Shown piece by piece: positions 56,681 to 64,000 of a DNA stretch of 64,000 nt (position 1 is the stretch's first letter; the number at the start of each line of letters is the position of its first letter). The notes beneath the pieces were generated by a model. It had not been told where the DNA came from. It did not search any database and worked only from the letters and a program-made list of their open reading frames with translations. Made by a program: the position numbers and the translations under genes. Source of the DNA: Pseudacidovorax intermedius (GTDB lineage: Bacteria > Pseudomonadota > Gammaproteobacteria > Burkholderiales > Burkholderiaceae_C); the NCBI RefSeq assembly GCF_003350475.1, contig NZ_QQAV01000011.1, positions 62,001-126,000 on the forward strand, given 5' to 3'.

Positions 56681-57667
56681 TCAGAGCGGCTCCAGTCCGA
56701 CCTTCTTCATCATGGCCTGCGTCGAGCGCATCTCGCGCTTGAAGCCATCGACATAGGCGCTGCCTTCCTGGATGTCCACCTGGCCGCCTTGTTCCTGCAG
56801 CGCGGCGATCACGCGGGGCTGCTTGAGTGCCTGCACGAAGGCCGACTGGATCTTTTCGACCACCGCATCGGGCGTGCCTGCGGGGACCGAGATGCCGCCC
56901 CACGAGGTCAGCTCCACGCCGGGAACGCCGGCCTCCGCCAGCGTCGGCACCTGCGGCAGCACCGCATTGCGGCGCGGACCGGTCACCGCCAGCGCACGCA
57001 GTCGACCCGCCTGGATCTGCGGATAGGCCACGGCCAGGATGGGCGCGCCGAACACCACCTGATTGCCGAGCACCGCGGTGCACAGCTCCGACGCGCCCTT
57101 GTAGGGCACGTGCAGCGCGCTGCCCTTGATCGCGTCGAGGAACATCTCCACCCCCAGGTGCGAAGGCGTGCCCACGCCGCCCGACGCGTACTCCACCTTG
57201 CCGGGCCGGGCGCGGATCTGCCGCACGAGGTCGTCCACGCTGCGGATGTCCGAGTCGGCATTCACGATCAGCACCACGTCGGCGCTGGTCAGCCGCATGA
57301 TGTGGCGGAAGTCCTTCAGCGCGTCGAAGCCTGGGCTCTTGTACATGAACATGTTGGCCGCCATGGGCGCGGCCGAATAGATCCAGGTGTAGCCATCGGC
57401 CGGTGCGCGGGCCACCAGCTTGGCGCCGATGTTGCCGCCCGCGCCGCCGCGGTTCTCGATGACCACGCTCTGGCCCAGGATCGGGCCGACCGCCTCGGCC
57501 AGGATGCGTGCGGTGTTGTCCGGGCCCGTGCCGGCCAGGTAGGGCAGCACCCATTTGATGGGCCGGCTGGGGTAGGGCTCGGCGGCGCGGGCGAGTGGTG
57601 CCGCCAGGGGCGCGAGGGCGGCGGCGAGGCCAGCCCCCACCAGACGGCGGCGGTTCATGTCGGTCAT
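56681..57667 (-). CDS. Bug-family (TctC-like) periplasmic solute-binding protein
   Basis: Periplasmic carboxylate-binding protein of 328 residues with a Tat-like signal (MTDMNRRRLVGAGLAAALAP, then LARA). Bug family marks are YPSRPIKWVLPYLAGTGPD, VVIENRGGAGGNIGAKLVAR, YASGGVGTPSHLGVEMF and VPTLAEAGVPGVELTSWGGI. The usual PFPPGGxxD loop that contacts the ligand carboxylate reads PYLAGTGPD here. AAAGGAGAC precedes the ATG at 57667. Last gene of the ligase-dehydrogenase-Bug unit. It may deliver substrate to TctBA nearby; that pairing is inference. Confidence 0.92.
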   Translation of the reverse strand: MTDMNRRRLVGAGLAAALAPLAAPLARAAEPYPSRPIKWVLPYLAGTGPDNTARILAEAVGPILGQSVVIENRGGAGGNIGAKLVARAPADGYTWIYSAAPMAANMFMYKSPGFDALKDFRHIMRLTSADVVLIVNADSDIRSVDDLVRQIRARPGKVEYASGGVGTPSHLGVEMFLDAIKGSALHVPYKGASELCTAVLGNQVVFGAPILAVAYPQIQAGRLRALAVTGPRRNAVLPQVPTLAEAGVPGVELTSWGGISVPAGTPDAVVEKIQSAFVQALKQPRVIAALQEQGGQVDIQEGSAYVDGFKREMRSTQAMMKKVGLEPL

Positions 57668-57733
57668 CCTGCTTGTCTCCTTTTGTGATTCTTTCGAAAG
57701 CCGGCGTCCACGGCGCCGGCCGGGCGTCGGGCG

Positions 57734-58948
57734 TCAGGCGGCGGTGTCGGGCGCGAGCAACTCCTTGGCGATGGTGTTCTTTTGGATCTCGCTGGTGCCG
57801 GTGAGCACCCGGTACATGCGCAGCATGCGGAACAGGAACTCCACGCGACGGCCCTGCACGATGCCCTCGCCACCGTGCACCTGCACCGCCTTGTCGGCGA
57901 CGCGGAAGGCGGTCTCCGAGCAGAACAGTTTGGCCATCGAGGCCTCGGCCCGTGCATCGCCGCCGGCGTCGAGCTGGCGGGCGGTGGCGATCATCAGCGC
58001 GCGTGCCGCGGCGAGTTCGGTGGCGGCCTCGGCCAGCATGTGCTGGATGGCCTGGAACTGCGCGATGGCACGGCCGAACTGCCTGCGCTGCATCGCGTAG
58101 TCGCGGGCATCGCGCAGCGCCACCTGGGCCAGGCCCACCATCGCTGGGCAATGCAGCAGCCGGTTGACCGTGATGCGACCCAGCGCCAGGGCCAAGCCGC
58201 GACCCGGCTCGCCGATGCGCTGGCCGGCCGGCACGCGGCAGCCCTCGAGCACGATGTCGCCGGTGCTGCTCTGGCCGGCCATGGTCTTGTAGTTGGACTC
58301 GACCCGCACGCCCGGCGAGCGCAGGTCGACGAAGAAGGCCGTCACCTCGCGCTGCTCGCTGTCTTCGGGCGCGGTCGAGGCCATCAGCACGGCCGCATCG
58401 GCGAAGGGCGAGCCCGAGATGAAGCGCTTGCGGCCGGTGAGGACGTAGTCGTCGCCGTCGCGCACCGCACGCGTCTGCACCGCGCCGGCGTCGGATCCGG
58501 CCTCGGCCTCGGTGAGGGCGAAGCAGATCGCCATCTCGGCCTGCGCCACGGGCAGGATGAACTGGGCCATCTGCTGCGGCGTCGCATGGCGCACCAGCGC
58601 GCCCACGCGCGGCGGACCGCTCAGCTCGCCCAGCACGTGCGGCGCGAAGGGCGAGCCGGTGGCGTAGATGGCTTCCTTGACCAGCACATGGTCCAGCACC
58701 GACAGGCCGAGGCCGCCCAGCTGCTCGGGCAGGGTGAGACCGTAGAAGCCCCGCTCGTGCGAGCGGCGCCAGACCTGGCGCAGCAGCGCGCGGTCGGGGC
58801 TGTGCTCGTGGTCGAGCTGGTGTTCGCTCGCCAGGGCGGCCAACTCGCCGTTCAGAAAATCCTGGATACGCGCGATGAGCGCGGCGGCGCGTTCGCTGCC
58901 CTCGAAGGGGCCGCGGAACAGCGGGGCGGACAGGGTGGTGTTCGTCAT
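57734..58948 (-). CDS. Acyl-CoA dehydrogenase
   Basis: FAD-dependent alpha,beta-dehydrogenase of acyl-CoA, 404 residues. Family marks are EQLGGLGLSVLDHVLV in the N-terminal helical domain, the flavin-site run CFALTEAEAGSDAGAVQTRA, YVLTGRKRFISGSPFADAAV and the C-terminal VHGGEGIVQGRRVEFLFRML with YRVLTGTSEIQKNTIAKELL. The ATG at 58948 (MTNTTLSAPLFRG) follows the ligase stop by 13 bases; the frame runs on upstream without similarity. Together with the ligase it makes an activate-then-oxidise pair for an imported carboxylic acid. Chain length is not readable. Confidence 0.92.
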   Translation of the reverse strand: MTNTTLSAPLFRGPFEGSERAAALIARIQDFLNGELAALASEHQLDHEHSPDRALLRQVWRRSHERGFYGLTLPEQLGGLGLSVLDHVLVKEAIYATGSPFAPHVLGELSGPPRVGALVRHATPQQMAQFILPVAQAEMAICFALTEAEAGSDAGAVQTRAVRDGDDYVLTGRKRFISGSPFADAAVLMASTAPEDSEQREVTAFFVDLRSPGVRVESNYKTMAGQSSTGDIVLEGCRVPAGQRIGEPGRGLALALGRITVNRLLHCPAMVGLAQVALRDARDYAMQRRQFGRAIAQFQAIQHMLAEAATELAAARALMIATARQLDAGGDARAEASMAKLFCSETAFRVADKAVQVHGGEGIVQGRRVEFLFRMLRMYRVLTGTSEIQKNTIAKELLAPDTAA

Positions 58949-58961
58949 GGCGTCTGCCTTT

Positions 58962-60503
58962 TCAATTGACCATCCGCGACTGGCCCTGCCAGTACGGCGC
59001 CTGCACCGCGCGGCGCATGACCTTGCCATTGGGGTTGCGCGGCAGCGCAGCGACGAACTCGATGTGCCGTGGGCGCTTGAATCCGGCCAGCTGCGCGCTG
59101 CAGAAGGCGTCGATCAGCGCCGCGTCCGCCGGACGGCCCGGCTTGAGCACCACATGCGCCGCCACCGCCTCGCCCCACTTGTCGTCGGGGATGGCGAAGA
59201 CGCAGGCGTCCTGCACCGCCTCGTGCTGGTACAGCACAGCCTCGACTTCGGAGGGATAGACGTTGAAGCCGCCGCTGATGACCATGTCCTTCTTGCGGTC
59301 CACGATGTAGACGAAGCCGTCCTCGTCCATGCGGGCCAGGTCGCCGGTGTGATAGCGGCCGTTCTTGAGTACCTCGGCCGTCAGCTCGGGCGCGCGCCAG
59401 TAGCCGGCGAACACGTCGTCGCCACCGACCACGATCTCGCCGATCTCGCCCATGGCCACAGGCTGGCCCGCGTCATCCAGGATCTGCACGTCGCACTCCA
59501 GGAAGGGCCGGCCGCAGGAGGCCAGGCGCTCCGGCCGCGCGGCGCGGGCATGCAGGTGGTCCTCGGTGCTGAGGGCGCAGACGCCGGAAGTCGTCTCGCC
59601 CGCGCCATAGCCTTGCGACAGCACGGGACCGAACACGTCCATGGCGCGAAGGATGCGTGCCGGTGCCATGGGCGCGGCGCCGTACCCGAGCCGCTGCAGG
59701 TCGGGAAGCGGCCGGTATTGGCCTTCCAGCTCGGCCAGCAGCATGTTGATCATGGTCGGCACCATGAAGGTGTGGGTGATGCGCTCGGCCTTCATGTCGG
59801 CGAGAAAGCGCGCGGGCTCGAAGCCGTTGAAGATGCGGATGGTCACACCGCTGCACAGCGCGGGCACGATCTGCATGCCCGAGGCATGGGTGATCGGTCC
59901 CACCAGCCCCAGCGAATGTCCGCTGCGCATGCCTTCGCTGCGGATGAGGAACTTGCGCAGTTGGGCCAGCCTGTTGCCGAAGGTCTGCATGGCGGCCTTG
60001 AGCACGCCCGAGCTGCCCGAGGTGTAGTGAAGCACGGCGAGTTCGTCGGCATGCACCGGCACCGCGTCGAAGCGGTCGCTGGCGCGGGCCAGTAGGCCTT
60101 CGTAGCCTTCGTCGCCGGGCGCGTCCAGCAGCACCAGCCGCGGCGTGCCGCGCAGGTGCGGGCGGATGGCCTCGGCCCGCTCGGCGGTGGTGACGATCAG
60201 CGTGGCCTCGCTGTTGGCCGCGACCTCGCCGACCTCCGCCGGCGACAGGCGCGCATTGAAGGGCGCCTTGACCAGCGCGGCCTTGTAGCAGGCCAGCTCC
60301 AGTTCCACGATCTCAGGGCAGTTGGGCAGGTAGATGCCGACGCGGTCGCCGCGCGACAGGCCCAGGCCGAGCAGGGCGTTGGCGAGGCGGCAGGCGCGCT
60401 GCTCCAGCTCGGCATAGGTCAGGCTGCGATCGGCGCTGCGGACCGCGACCTGCCGCGCATGGGCGCGGGCGCTGCGGGCGACGAGGGTGGCCACGTTCGT
60501 CAC
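58962..60503 (-). CDS. AMP-dependent acyl-CoA ligase
   Basis: Adenylate-forming ligase of 513 residues from GTG 60503. The phosphate loop reads HYTSGSSGVLKAAMQTFGNR, a departure from the usual TSGTTGxPKG that keeps the lysine. Other motifs are GYGAGETTSGVC, RYHTGDLARMDEDGFVYIVD with RKKDMVISGGFNVYPSEVEA and the C-terminal catalytic lysine in PRNPNGKVMRR. Start is uncertain: the GTG has no ribosome-binding site, while AGGAG lies six bases before an in-frame ATC at 60542 that would add 13 residues. First gene of a unit with an acyl-CoA dehydrogenase and a Bug protein, under a LysR gene. Confidence 0.88.
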   Translation of the reverse strand: MTNVATLVARSARAHARQVAVRSADRSLTYAELEQRACRLANALLGLGLSRGDRVGIYLPNCPEIVELELACYKAALVKAPFNARLSPAEVGEVAANSEATLIVTTAERAEAIRPHLRGTPRLVLLDAPGDEGYEGLLARASDRFDAVPVHADELAVLHYTSGSSGVLKAAMQTFGNRLAQLRKFLIRSEGMRSGHSLGLVGPITHASGMQIVPALCSGVTIRIFNGFEPARFLADMKAERITHTFMVPTMINMLLAELEGQYRPLPDLQRLGYGAAPMAPARILRAMDVFGPVLSQGYGAGETTSGVCALSTEDHLHARAARPERLASCGRPFLECDVQILDDAGQPVAMGEIGEIVVGGDDVFAGYWRAPELTAEVLKNGRYHTGDLARMDEDGFVYIVDRKKDMVISGGFNVYPSEVEAVLYQHEAVQDACVFAIPDDKWGEAVAAHVVLKPGRPADAALIDAFCSAQLAGFKRPRHIEFVAALPRNPNGKVMRRAVQAPYWQGQSRMVN

Positions 60504-60645
60504 CGGACGGACGACGGGCGTGGAAGGGCTGGCGTTGTTGATGGCTGTCTCCTGGAATCTCGACCGGCTGCCGCACGGACTGCGTGTCCTGCGGCGGTGT
60601 CGGTCACTGTTCCAGAAGGCCGGTCATCGCGGAAATACCGTTTGC

Positions 60646-60661
60646 TGATGCCGGGGCATCA
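60646..60661. promoter_or_regulatory. Palindrome between the LysR gene and the ligase operon
   Basis: TGATGCC (60646-60652), GG, GGCATCA (60655-60661) is a perfect 7-2-7 palindrome flanked by TTGC and GCAA. It lies in the 206-base gap upstream of the ligase operon and is a candidate LysR-type binding site. Confidence 0.5.
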
Positions 60662-60709
60662 ATGCAAGTGATGGCCTCCCGCCGCGGGCAGGCGGGCGCG
60701 CGTCGCCGT

Positions 60710-61708
60710 TCAGGGCCGGTCGCGGTGCAGCCACTCGGCTTCCCAGGCGCCTTCGTCGATCAGCCGGCGCGACTGGCCCAGCAGGGCCTCCATCACGGCC
60801 TGGGTGGCGGCATCGCGCACCCGTCCAGCAGGCAGGGCGAGGCTGTAGGTCCGCACCAGTTCGGGCTGCACCACGCGGGCGACGACCCAGTCGGCGCGGG
60901 CCGGCGGCGCATCGTGCAGCGCGCAGGCCGGCGTGAAGGTGAAGCCCGCGCCATGCAGGTAGAGCGAGCGGATCACGCGTGCGGAGTCGTGCTCGTGGAC
61001 GATGTGCAGCGTGGTGCCCCGCGCGGCCGCGGCTTCTTCCACGCTGCGGCGGATCGAGAAACGGCGCGACTGCAGCACCAGCGGCAGGCGGGCGGCATGG
61101 TCGAAGTCCAGCGTGGGGCGGCCGGGCGGCGTGCCGGCCTTGCGCTGGCCCTTGGAGGCGGAGGGCCGCAGCAGCGCGCCCACTTGGCCGTCAGCGTCCT
61201 GGCCGCAGACGAACATGGCCTCGCGTGCCAGCGGCCGGCACTCCAGGCCGTCGACGGCCGGCGTATCGACCAGCACGCCCAGGTCGGCGCGGCGGTCCAG
61301 CATGGCCTTCTTGACCATCAGGCTCAGGTCGTCGAGCACGAAGACCCGCACCCGCGGCGCCGTCTCGCGCAGGGCCATCAGCACCGGGCCCATCAGCAGC
61401 GAAGCGAGCAGGAAGGGCAGGGCGATGGTCACCGAGCCTTCCGGACCCTGGGGCAGTTGCCGGATGCGGCCGCGCATGGCGTCGGCGTCCGACAGCAGGC
61501 GGCGCGCGTCTTCGTAGAGCTGCAGGCCGGCGGAGGTGGGCGTGACGCCGGCATGCGAGCGCTCCAGCAACTGCGTGTCGAGCTCGGCCTCCAGCTTCTT
61601 GATCTGCGCCGTCAGCGCCGGCTGCGCGATGTAGAGCGAGGCCGCCGCGCGCGAGAGGCTGCCCGCTTCGAGCACGGCGATGAAGTAGCGGAGGCTGCGC
61701 AGGTCCAT
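60710..61708 (-). CDS. LysR-family transcriptional regulator
   Basis: Regulator of 332 residues. The N-terminal winged helix (1-60) has LRYFIAVLEAGSLSRAAASL and IAQPALTAQIKKLEAELDTQ, then LLERSHAGVTPTSAG. The C-terminal periplasmic-binding-like effector domain spans about 90-310, and resembles the Nac/CatR-like branch (VTIALPFLLASLLMGPVLMA). It lies upstream of and in the same direction as the acyl-CoA ligase operon, not divergent as is usual, with a palindrome in the gap. A basic insertion (SASKGQRKAGTPPGRP) interrupts the effector domain. Confidence 0.88.
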   Translation of the reverse strand: MDLRSLRYFIAVLEAGSLSRAAASLYIAQPALTAQIKKLEAELDTQLLERSHAGVTPTSAGLQLYEDARRLLSDADAMRGRIRQLPQGPEGSVTIALPFLLASLLMGPVLMALRETAPRVRVFVLDDLSLMVKKAMLDRRADLGVLVDTPAVDGLECRPLAREAMFVCGQDADGQVGALLRPSASKGQRKAGTPPGRPTLDFDHAARLPLVLQSRRFSIRRSVEEAAAARGTTLHIVHEHDSARVIRSLYLHGAGFTFTPACALHDAPPARADWVVARVVQPELVRTYSLALPAGRVRDAATQAVMEALLGQSRRLIDEGAWEAEWLHRDRP

Positions 61709-61745
61709 GGGTGGCGCGCAGCATAGCCGCGCGTGCGGCGGGGTG

Positions 61746-62561
61746 TCAGTCCCAGGCGGGCGCCAGGTTTTCCGGGTTGGCGAGGCGCTCGTTGCGGTCC
61801 AGCGCGGCGATGGCGGCCATGTCCTCCGAGGTGAGCTTCAGGTCCTTCGCCTTCAGGTTGGACGCCAGGTTCTCGCGTCGGGTGGAAGACGGAATGACCG
61901 AGAAGCCCTGCGTCAATGCCCAGGCCAGCGCCACCTGGGCGGGCGTTGCGCCGTGCCGCTGGGCGATCTCGGCCAGCGCCGGCTCCTTCAGGACCTTGCC
62001 ATAGGCCAGCGTCATGTACGAGGTGAGGTGCACGCCCTGCATGCGCGCGTAGTTGACCAGCTTGCGGTTCTGCAGATAGGGGCTGATCTCCACCTGGTTG
62101 GTGGCGATGGCGCCCTTGCCGGCCAGCTCGATGGCCTGCTGCAGCAGCGCGATGGTGAAGTTGGAGACGCCGAACTGCGCCGTCAGGCCCTGTCGCTGCG
62201 CCTCGGCCAGCGCCTCCAGCGTCTCGCGCAGCGGCACGGCGCGGCCGGGCGAAGGCCAGTGGATCAGCGTCAGGTCGACCTGCTCGGTGCGCAGCCTCTG
62301 CAGGCTGTCCTTGAGGCTGGGGATCAGCGCGTCGGCCCCCAGCTTGTCGACCCAGACCTTGGTGGTGAGGAAGAGCTGAGAACGGGGCACGCCCGATTCG
62401 GCGACGGCCTGGCCGATCTCGGCCTCGTTGCCGTAGATCTGTGCGGTGTCGATGGCGCGGTAGCCGACGTCCAGCGCGTTGCGCACGGAATCGATGACGG
62501 TCTGGCCCTTGAGGCGGAAGGTGCCGAGGCCGAAAGCGGGAATGGGAGAAGGAATGCTCAT
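61746..62561 (-). CDS. dkgB: Aldo/keto reductase, 2,5-diketo-D-gluconate reductase B (DkgB)
   Basis: NADPH-dependent carbonyl reductase of 271 residues with very close similarity to E. coli DkgB over the whole length: [40 protein letters not shown] with the catalytic Asp and Tyr, [12 protein letters not shown] with the Lys, [14 protein letters not shown] with the His, and the coenzyme loop [20 protein letters not shown]. It reduces methylglyoxal and other aldehydes or keto sugars. It follows the MFS gene on the same strand after 94 bases and may share its transcript. Confidence 0.92.
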   Translation of the reverse strand: MSIPSPIPAFGLGTFRLKGQTVIDSVRNALDVGYRAIDTAQIYGNEAEIGQAVAESGVPRSQLFLTTKVWVDKLGADALIPSLKDSLQRLRTEQVDLTLIHWPSPGRAVPLRETLEALAEAQRQGLTAQFGVSNFTIALLQQAIELAGKGAIATNQVEISPYLQNRKLVNYARMQGVHLTSYMTLAYGKVLKEPALAEIAQRHGATPAQVALAWALTQGFSVIPSSTRRENLASNLKAKDLKLTSEDMAAIAALDRNERLANPENLAPAWD

Positions 62562-62655
62562 GATGGATGTTCGGGTGGAACGAAAGGAAGGATCGGTGGA
62601 TGAACGGTAGCGGCCACCGCAACCTGCGGCTGGCGGCCGACTACCGCGCTGTCCG

Positions 62656-63867
62656 TCAGCAGGTGACGCGGTCGTCGCGGGTCACTTGGGCTGCGCCGCG
62701 GCCTTGCGCATCGCGGCGGTCCAGCCGGCCGGCCCAGGTGGTCAGCGCCCAGGCGCCCAGCACCACCAGCGCGCCGATCCAGGCGGTGTGGATCAGGCCC
62801 AGCCGCTCGACGATCAGGCCGCCCAGCCCCGCGCCGCCGGCAATGCCCAGGTTGAAGGCCGCGATGTTCAGGCCCGAGGCCACGTCCGCGCCCTTGGGGC
62901 TGAAGCGCTGCGCCTGCTGCACCACATAGACCTGCAGGCCCGGCACATTGCCGAAGGCCACCGCACCCCAGGCCAGCACCGTGGCGACCATCAGCACCGG
63001 ATGCGGTGCCGTCAGGCTCAGCACGCCCAGCACCGCGGCCAGGCCCAGGAAGATGCGCTGCAGCGCCGGCACCGGCCCCAGCCGGTCGGCCAGCTTGCCG
63101 CCCCAGAGGTTGCCCACGGCCACCGAGAGGCCATAGGCCAGCATCACGCCGCTGACCGCGCTGGCCGAGAAGCCGGTCACCTGTTGCAGCAGCGGCGCCA
63201 GGAAGGTGAAGGTGATGAAGGAGCCGCCATAGCCCACCGCCGTCATCGCATAGACCAGCAGCAGCCGCGGTTGGGCGAGCACCGCCAACTGGTCGCGCAG
63301 GGCCGCCGGTGGGCTGTGCGGCACGTTGCGTGGCACGAAGACCGCGCTGCCCAGCGCCGCGACCACGCCCAGCCCGGCCACGGCCAGGAAGGTGGCGCGC
63401 CAGCCCAGGTGCTGGCCGATCAGCGTGCCCAGCGGCACGCCCGTCACCAGCGCCACGGTGAGGCCGGTGAACATGATGGCGATGGCGCTGGCCGCCTTCT
63501 CCTTCGGCACCACGCTGGCCGCGATGATCGAGCCGATGGAGAAGAAGACACCGTGCGCCAGGCCAGTCAGCACGCGCGCCACGATCAGCGACTCGTAACC
63601 GGGCGCGCGCCAGGCCACCAGGTTGCCGAGCGTGAATAGCACCATCAGCCCCAGCAGCAGCGCCTTGCGCGGCAGTCGGCCGGTCAGCGCGGTGAGCAGC
63701 GGCGCGCCGACGGCGACGCCCAGGGCATAAAGGCTCACCAGCAGACCGGCCGAGGGCAACGTGACGCCGAGGTCGGCAGCAATGGTGGGGATGAGGCCGA
63801 CGATCACGAACTCGGTCGTGCCGATGGCAAAGGCGCTGAGCGTCAGCGCGAACAGGGCAATAGGCAT
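62656..63867 (-). CDS. DHA1-family MFS efflux transporter (AraJ/YdhP-like)
   Basis: Twelve-helix inner-membrane exporter of 403 residues from ATG 63867 ([20 protein letters not shown]). The opening helix with [20 protein letters not shown] is diagnostic for the sugar or drug efflux branch (AraJ, YdhP, NepI, SotB). Later marks are [20 protein letters not shown] and [20 protein letters not shown], the antiporter motif. An in-frame start at 63897 is possible, but GAGGTGCC before 63867 and the family N-terminus favour the latter. Substrate is unknown. Its upstream region runs to the end of the window. Confidence 0.9.
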   Translation of the reverse strand: MPIALFALTLSAFAIGTTEFVIVGLIPTIAADLGVTLPSAGLLVSLYALGVAVGAPLLTALTGRLPRKALLLGLMVLFTLGNLVAWRAPGYESLIVARVLTGLAHGVFFSIGSIIAASVVPKEKAASAIAIMFTGLTVALVTGVPLGTLIGQHLGWRATFLAVAGLGVVAALGSAVFVPRNVPHSPPAALRDQLAVLAQPRLLLVYAMTAVGYGGSFITFTFLAPLLQQVTGFSASAVSGVMLAYGLSVAVGNLWGGKLADRLGPVPALQRIFLGLAAVLGVLSLTAPHPVLMVATVLAWGAVAFGNVPGLQVYVVQQAQRFSPKGADVASGLNIAAFNLGIAGGAGLGGLIVERLGLIHTAWIGALVVLGAWALTTWAGRLDRRDAQGRGAAQVTRDDRVTC

Positions 63868-63900
63868 GGAAGGCACCTCGCGGCCGGGGCCGCACAAGCA

Positions 63901-63918
63901 GTCGAACAGGTCGAACAG
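63901..63918. repeat. Tandem 9-base repeat upstream of the MFS gene
   Basis: GTCGAACAG occurs twice without gap (63901-63909 and 63910-63918), followed by a partial third copy. It is in the leader of the MFS gene, about 35-50 bases before its start. Confidence 0.55.
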
Positions 63919-64000
63919 GTTGGAAGGCCGCCAGTCTCCGCCCCCGCGCTCTTGCGAAAAACCCGTCTATAAACCAAACACTTTTGACCTGGAATCAAGA

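Overview
The window is high-GC bacterial chromosome with densely packed, mostly 4-base-overlapping or closely spaced genes. Gene content and order (gntR // methylmalonyl-CoA mutase - propionyl-CoA carboxylase, intracellular PHB depolymerase, Bug/Tct transport proteins, prpE, separate PDH and ODH operons each with its own E3, a zapE gene directly behind the ODH E3) point to a betaproteobacterium of the order Burkholderiales, most likely Comamonadaceae or a close relative. The family-level call is inference. I see no tRNA, rRNA, CRISPR array, insertion sequence or prophage. Base and codon use look even throughout.

Layout: 1-4.2 kb holds a partial gene, a marR-emrB efflux pair, dusA and a GntR regulator. 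4.3-13.4 kb is a propionyl-CoA to succinyl-CoA operon: mutase, its GTPase MeaB, PCC beta, a glutathione transferase, PCC alpha, biotin synthase and a VOC protein that is probably the methylmalonyl-CoA epimerase. A promoter overlapped by a palindrome lies between it and the divergent GntR gene. 13.4-16.3 kb (minus) is phaZ-rnfB-lysE. 16.4-25.1 kb mixes housekeeping genes: yitT, a DUF883/YqjE pair, pyrD, rpiA, prlC with a coupled thioredoxin-fold gene, and folD. 24.5-27.7 kb (minus) is a FixL/FixJ-like two-component pair facing the pyruvate dehydrogenase operon aceE-aceF-lpdA (27.9-34.2 kb). ilvD, an NlpC/P60 hydrolase, a PQQ-type sugar dehydrogenase, a small hydrolase, an isochorismatase-like hydrolase and prpE follow. 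42.1-49.7 kb is the 2-oxoglutarate dehydrogenase operon sucA-sucB-lpdA followed by zapE and a periplasmic coiled-coil protein. 49.8-52.8 kb has a PP2C phosphatase and a DinG-type helicase. 53.2-64 kb is accessory: tctBA without a tctC, a quinone-oxidoreductase-like gene, a LysR-governed acyl-CoA ligase / acyl-CoA dehydrogenase / Bug cluster, dkgB and an MFS efflux gene.

The genes fit together around acyl-CoA flow. PrpE and odd-chain or PHA turnover (PhaZ) can feed propionyl-CoA or acetyl-CoA. The PCC-mutase operon delivers succinyl-CoA to the TCA cycle, where PDH and ODH sit. BioB inside the PCC operon would supply the biotin that PCC alpha needs.

I found no clearly novel system. The most interesting observations are an 85-residue Ala/Pro/Lys-rich, histone-like tail on PhaZ, the embedding of GST, bioB and a divergent epimerase in the propionyl-CoA operon, palindromes at several promoters, two copies of a structured intergenic repeat, a perfect 49-base duplication inside aceF, and an acyl-CoA ligase whose best ribosome-binding site faces an ATC codon.
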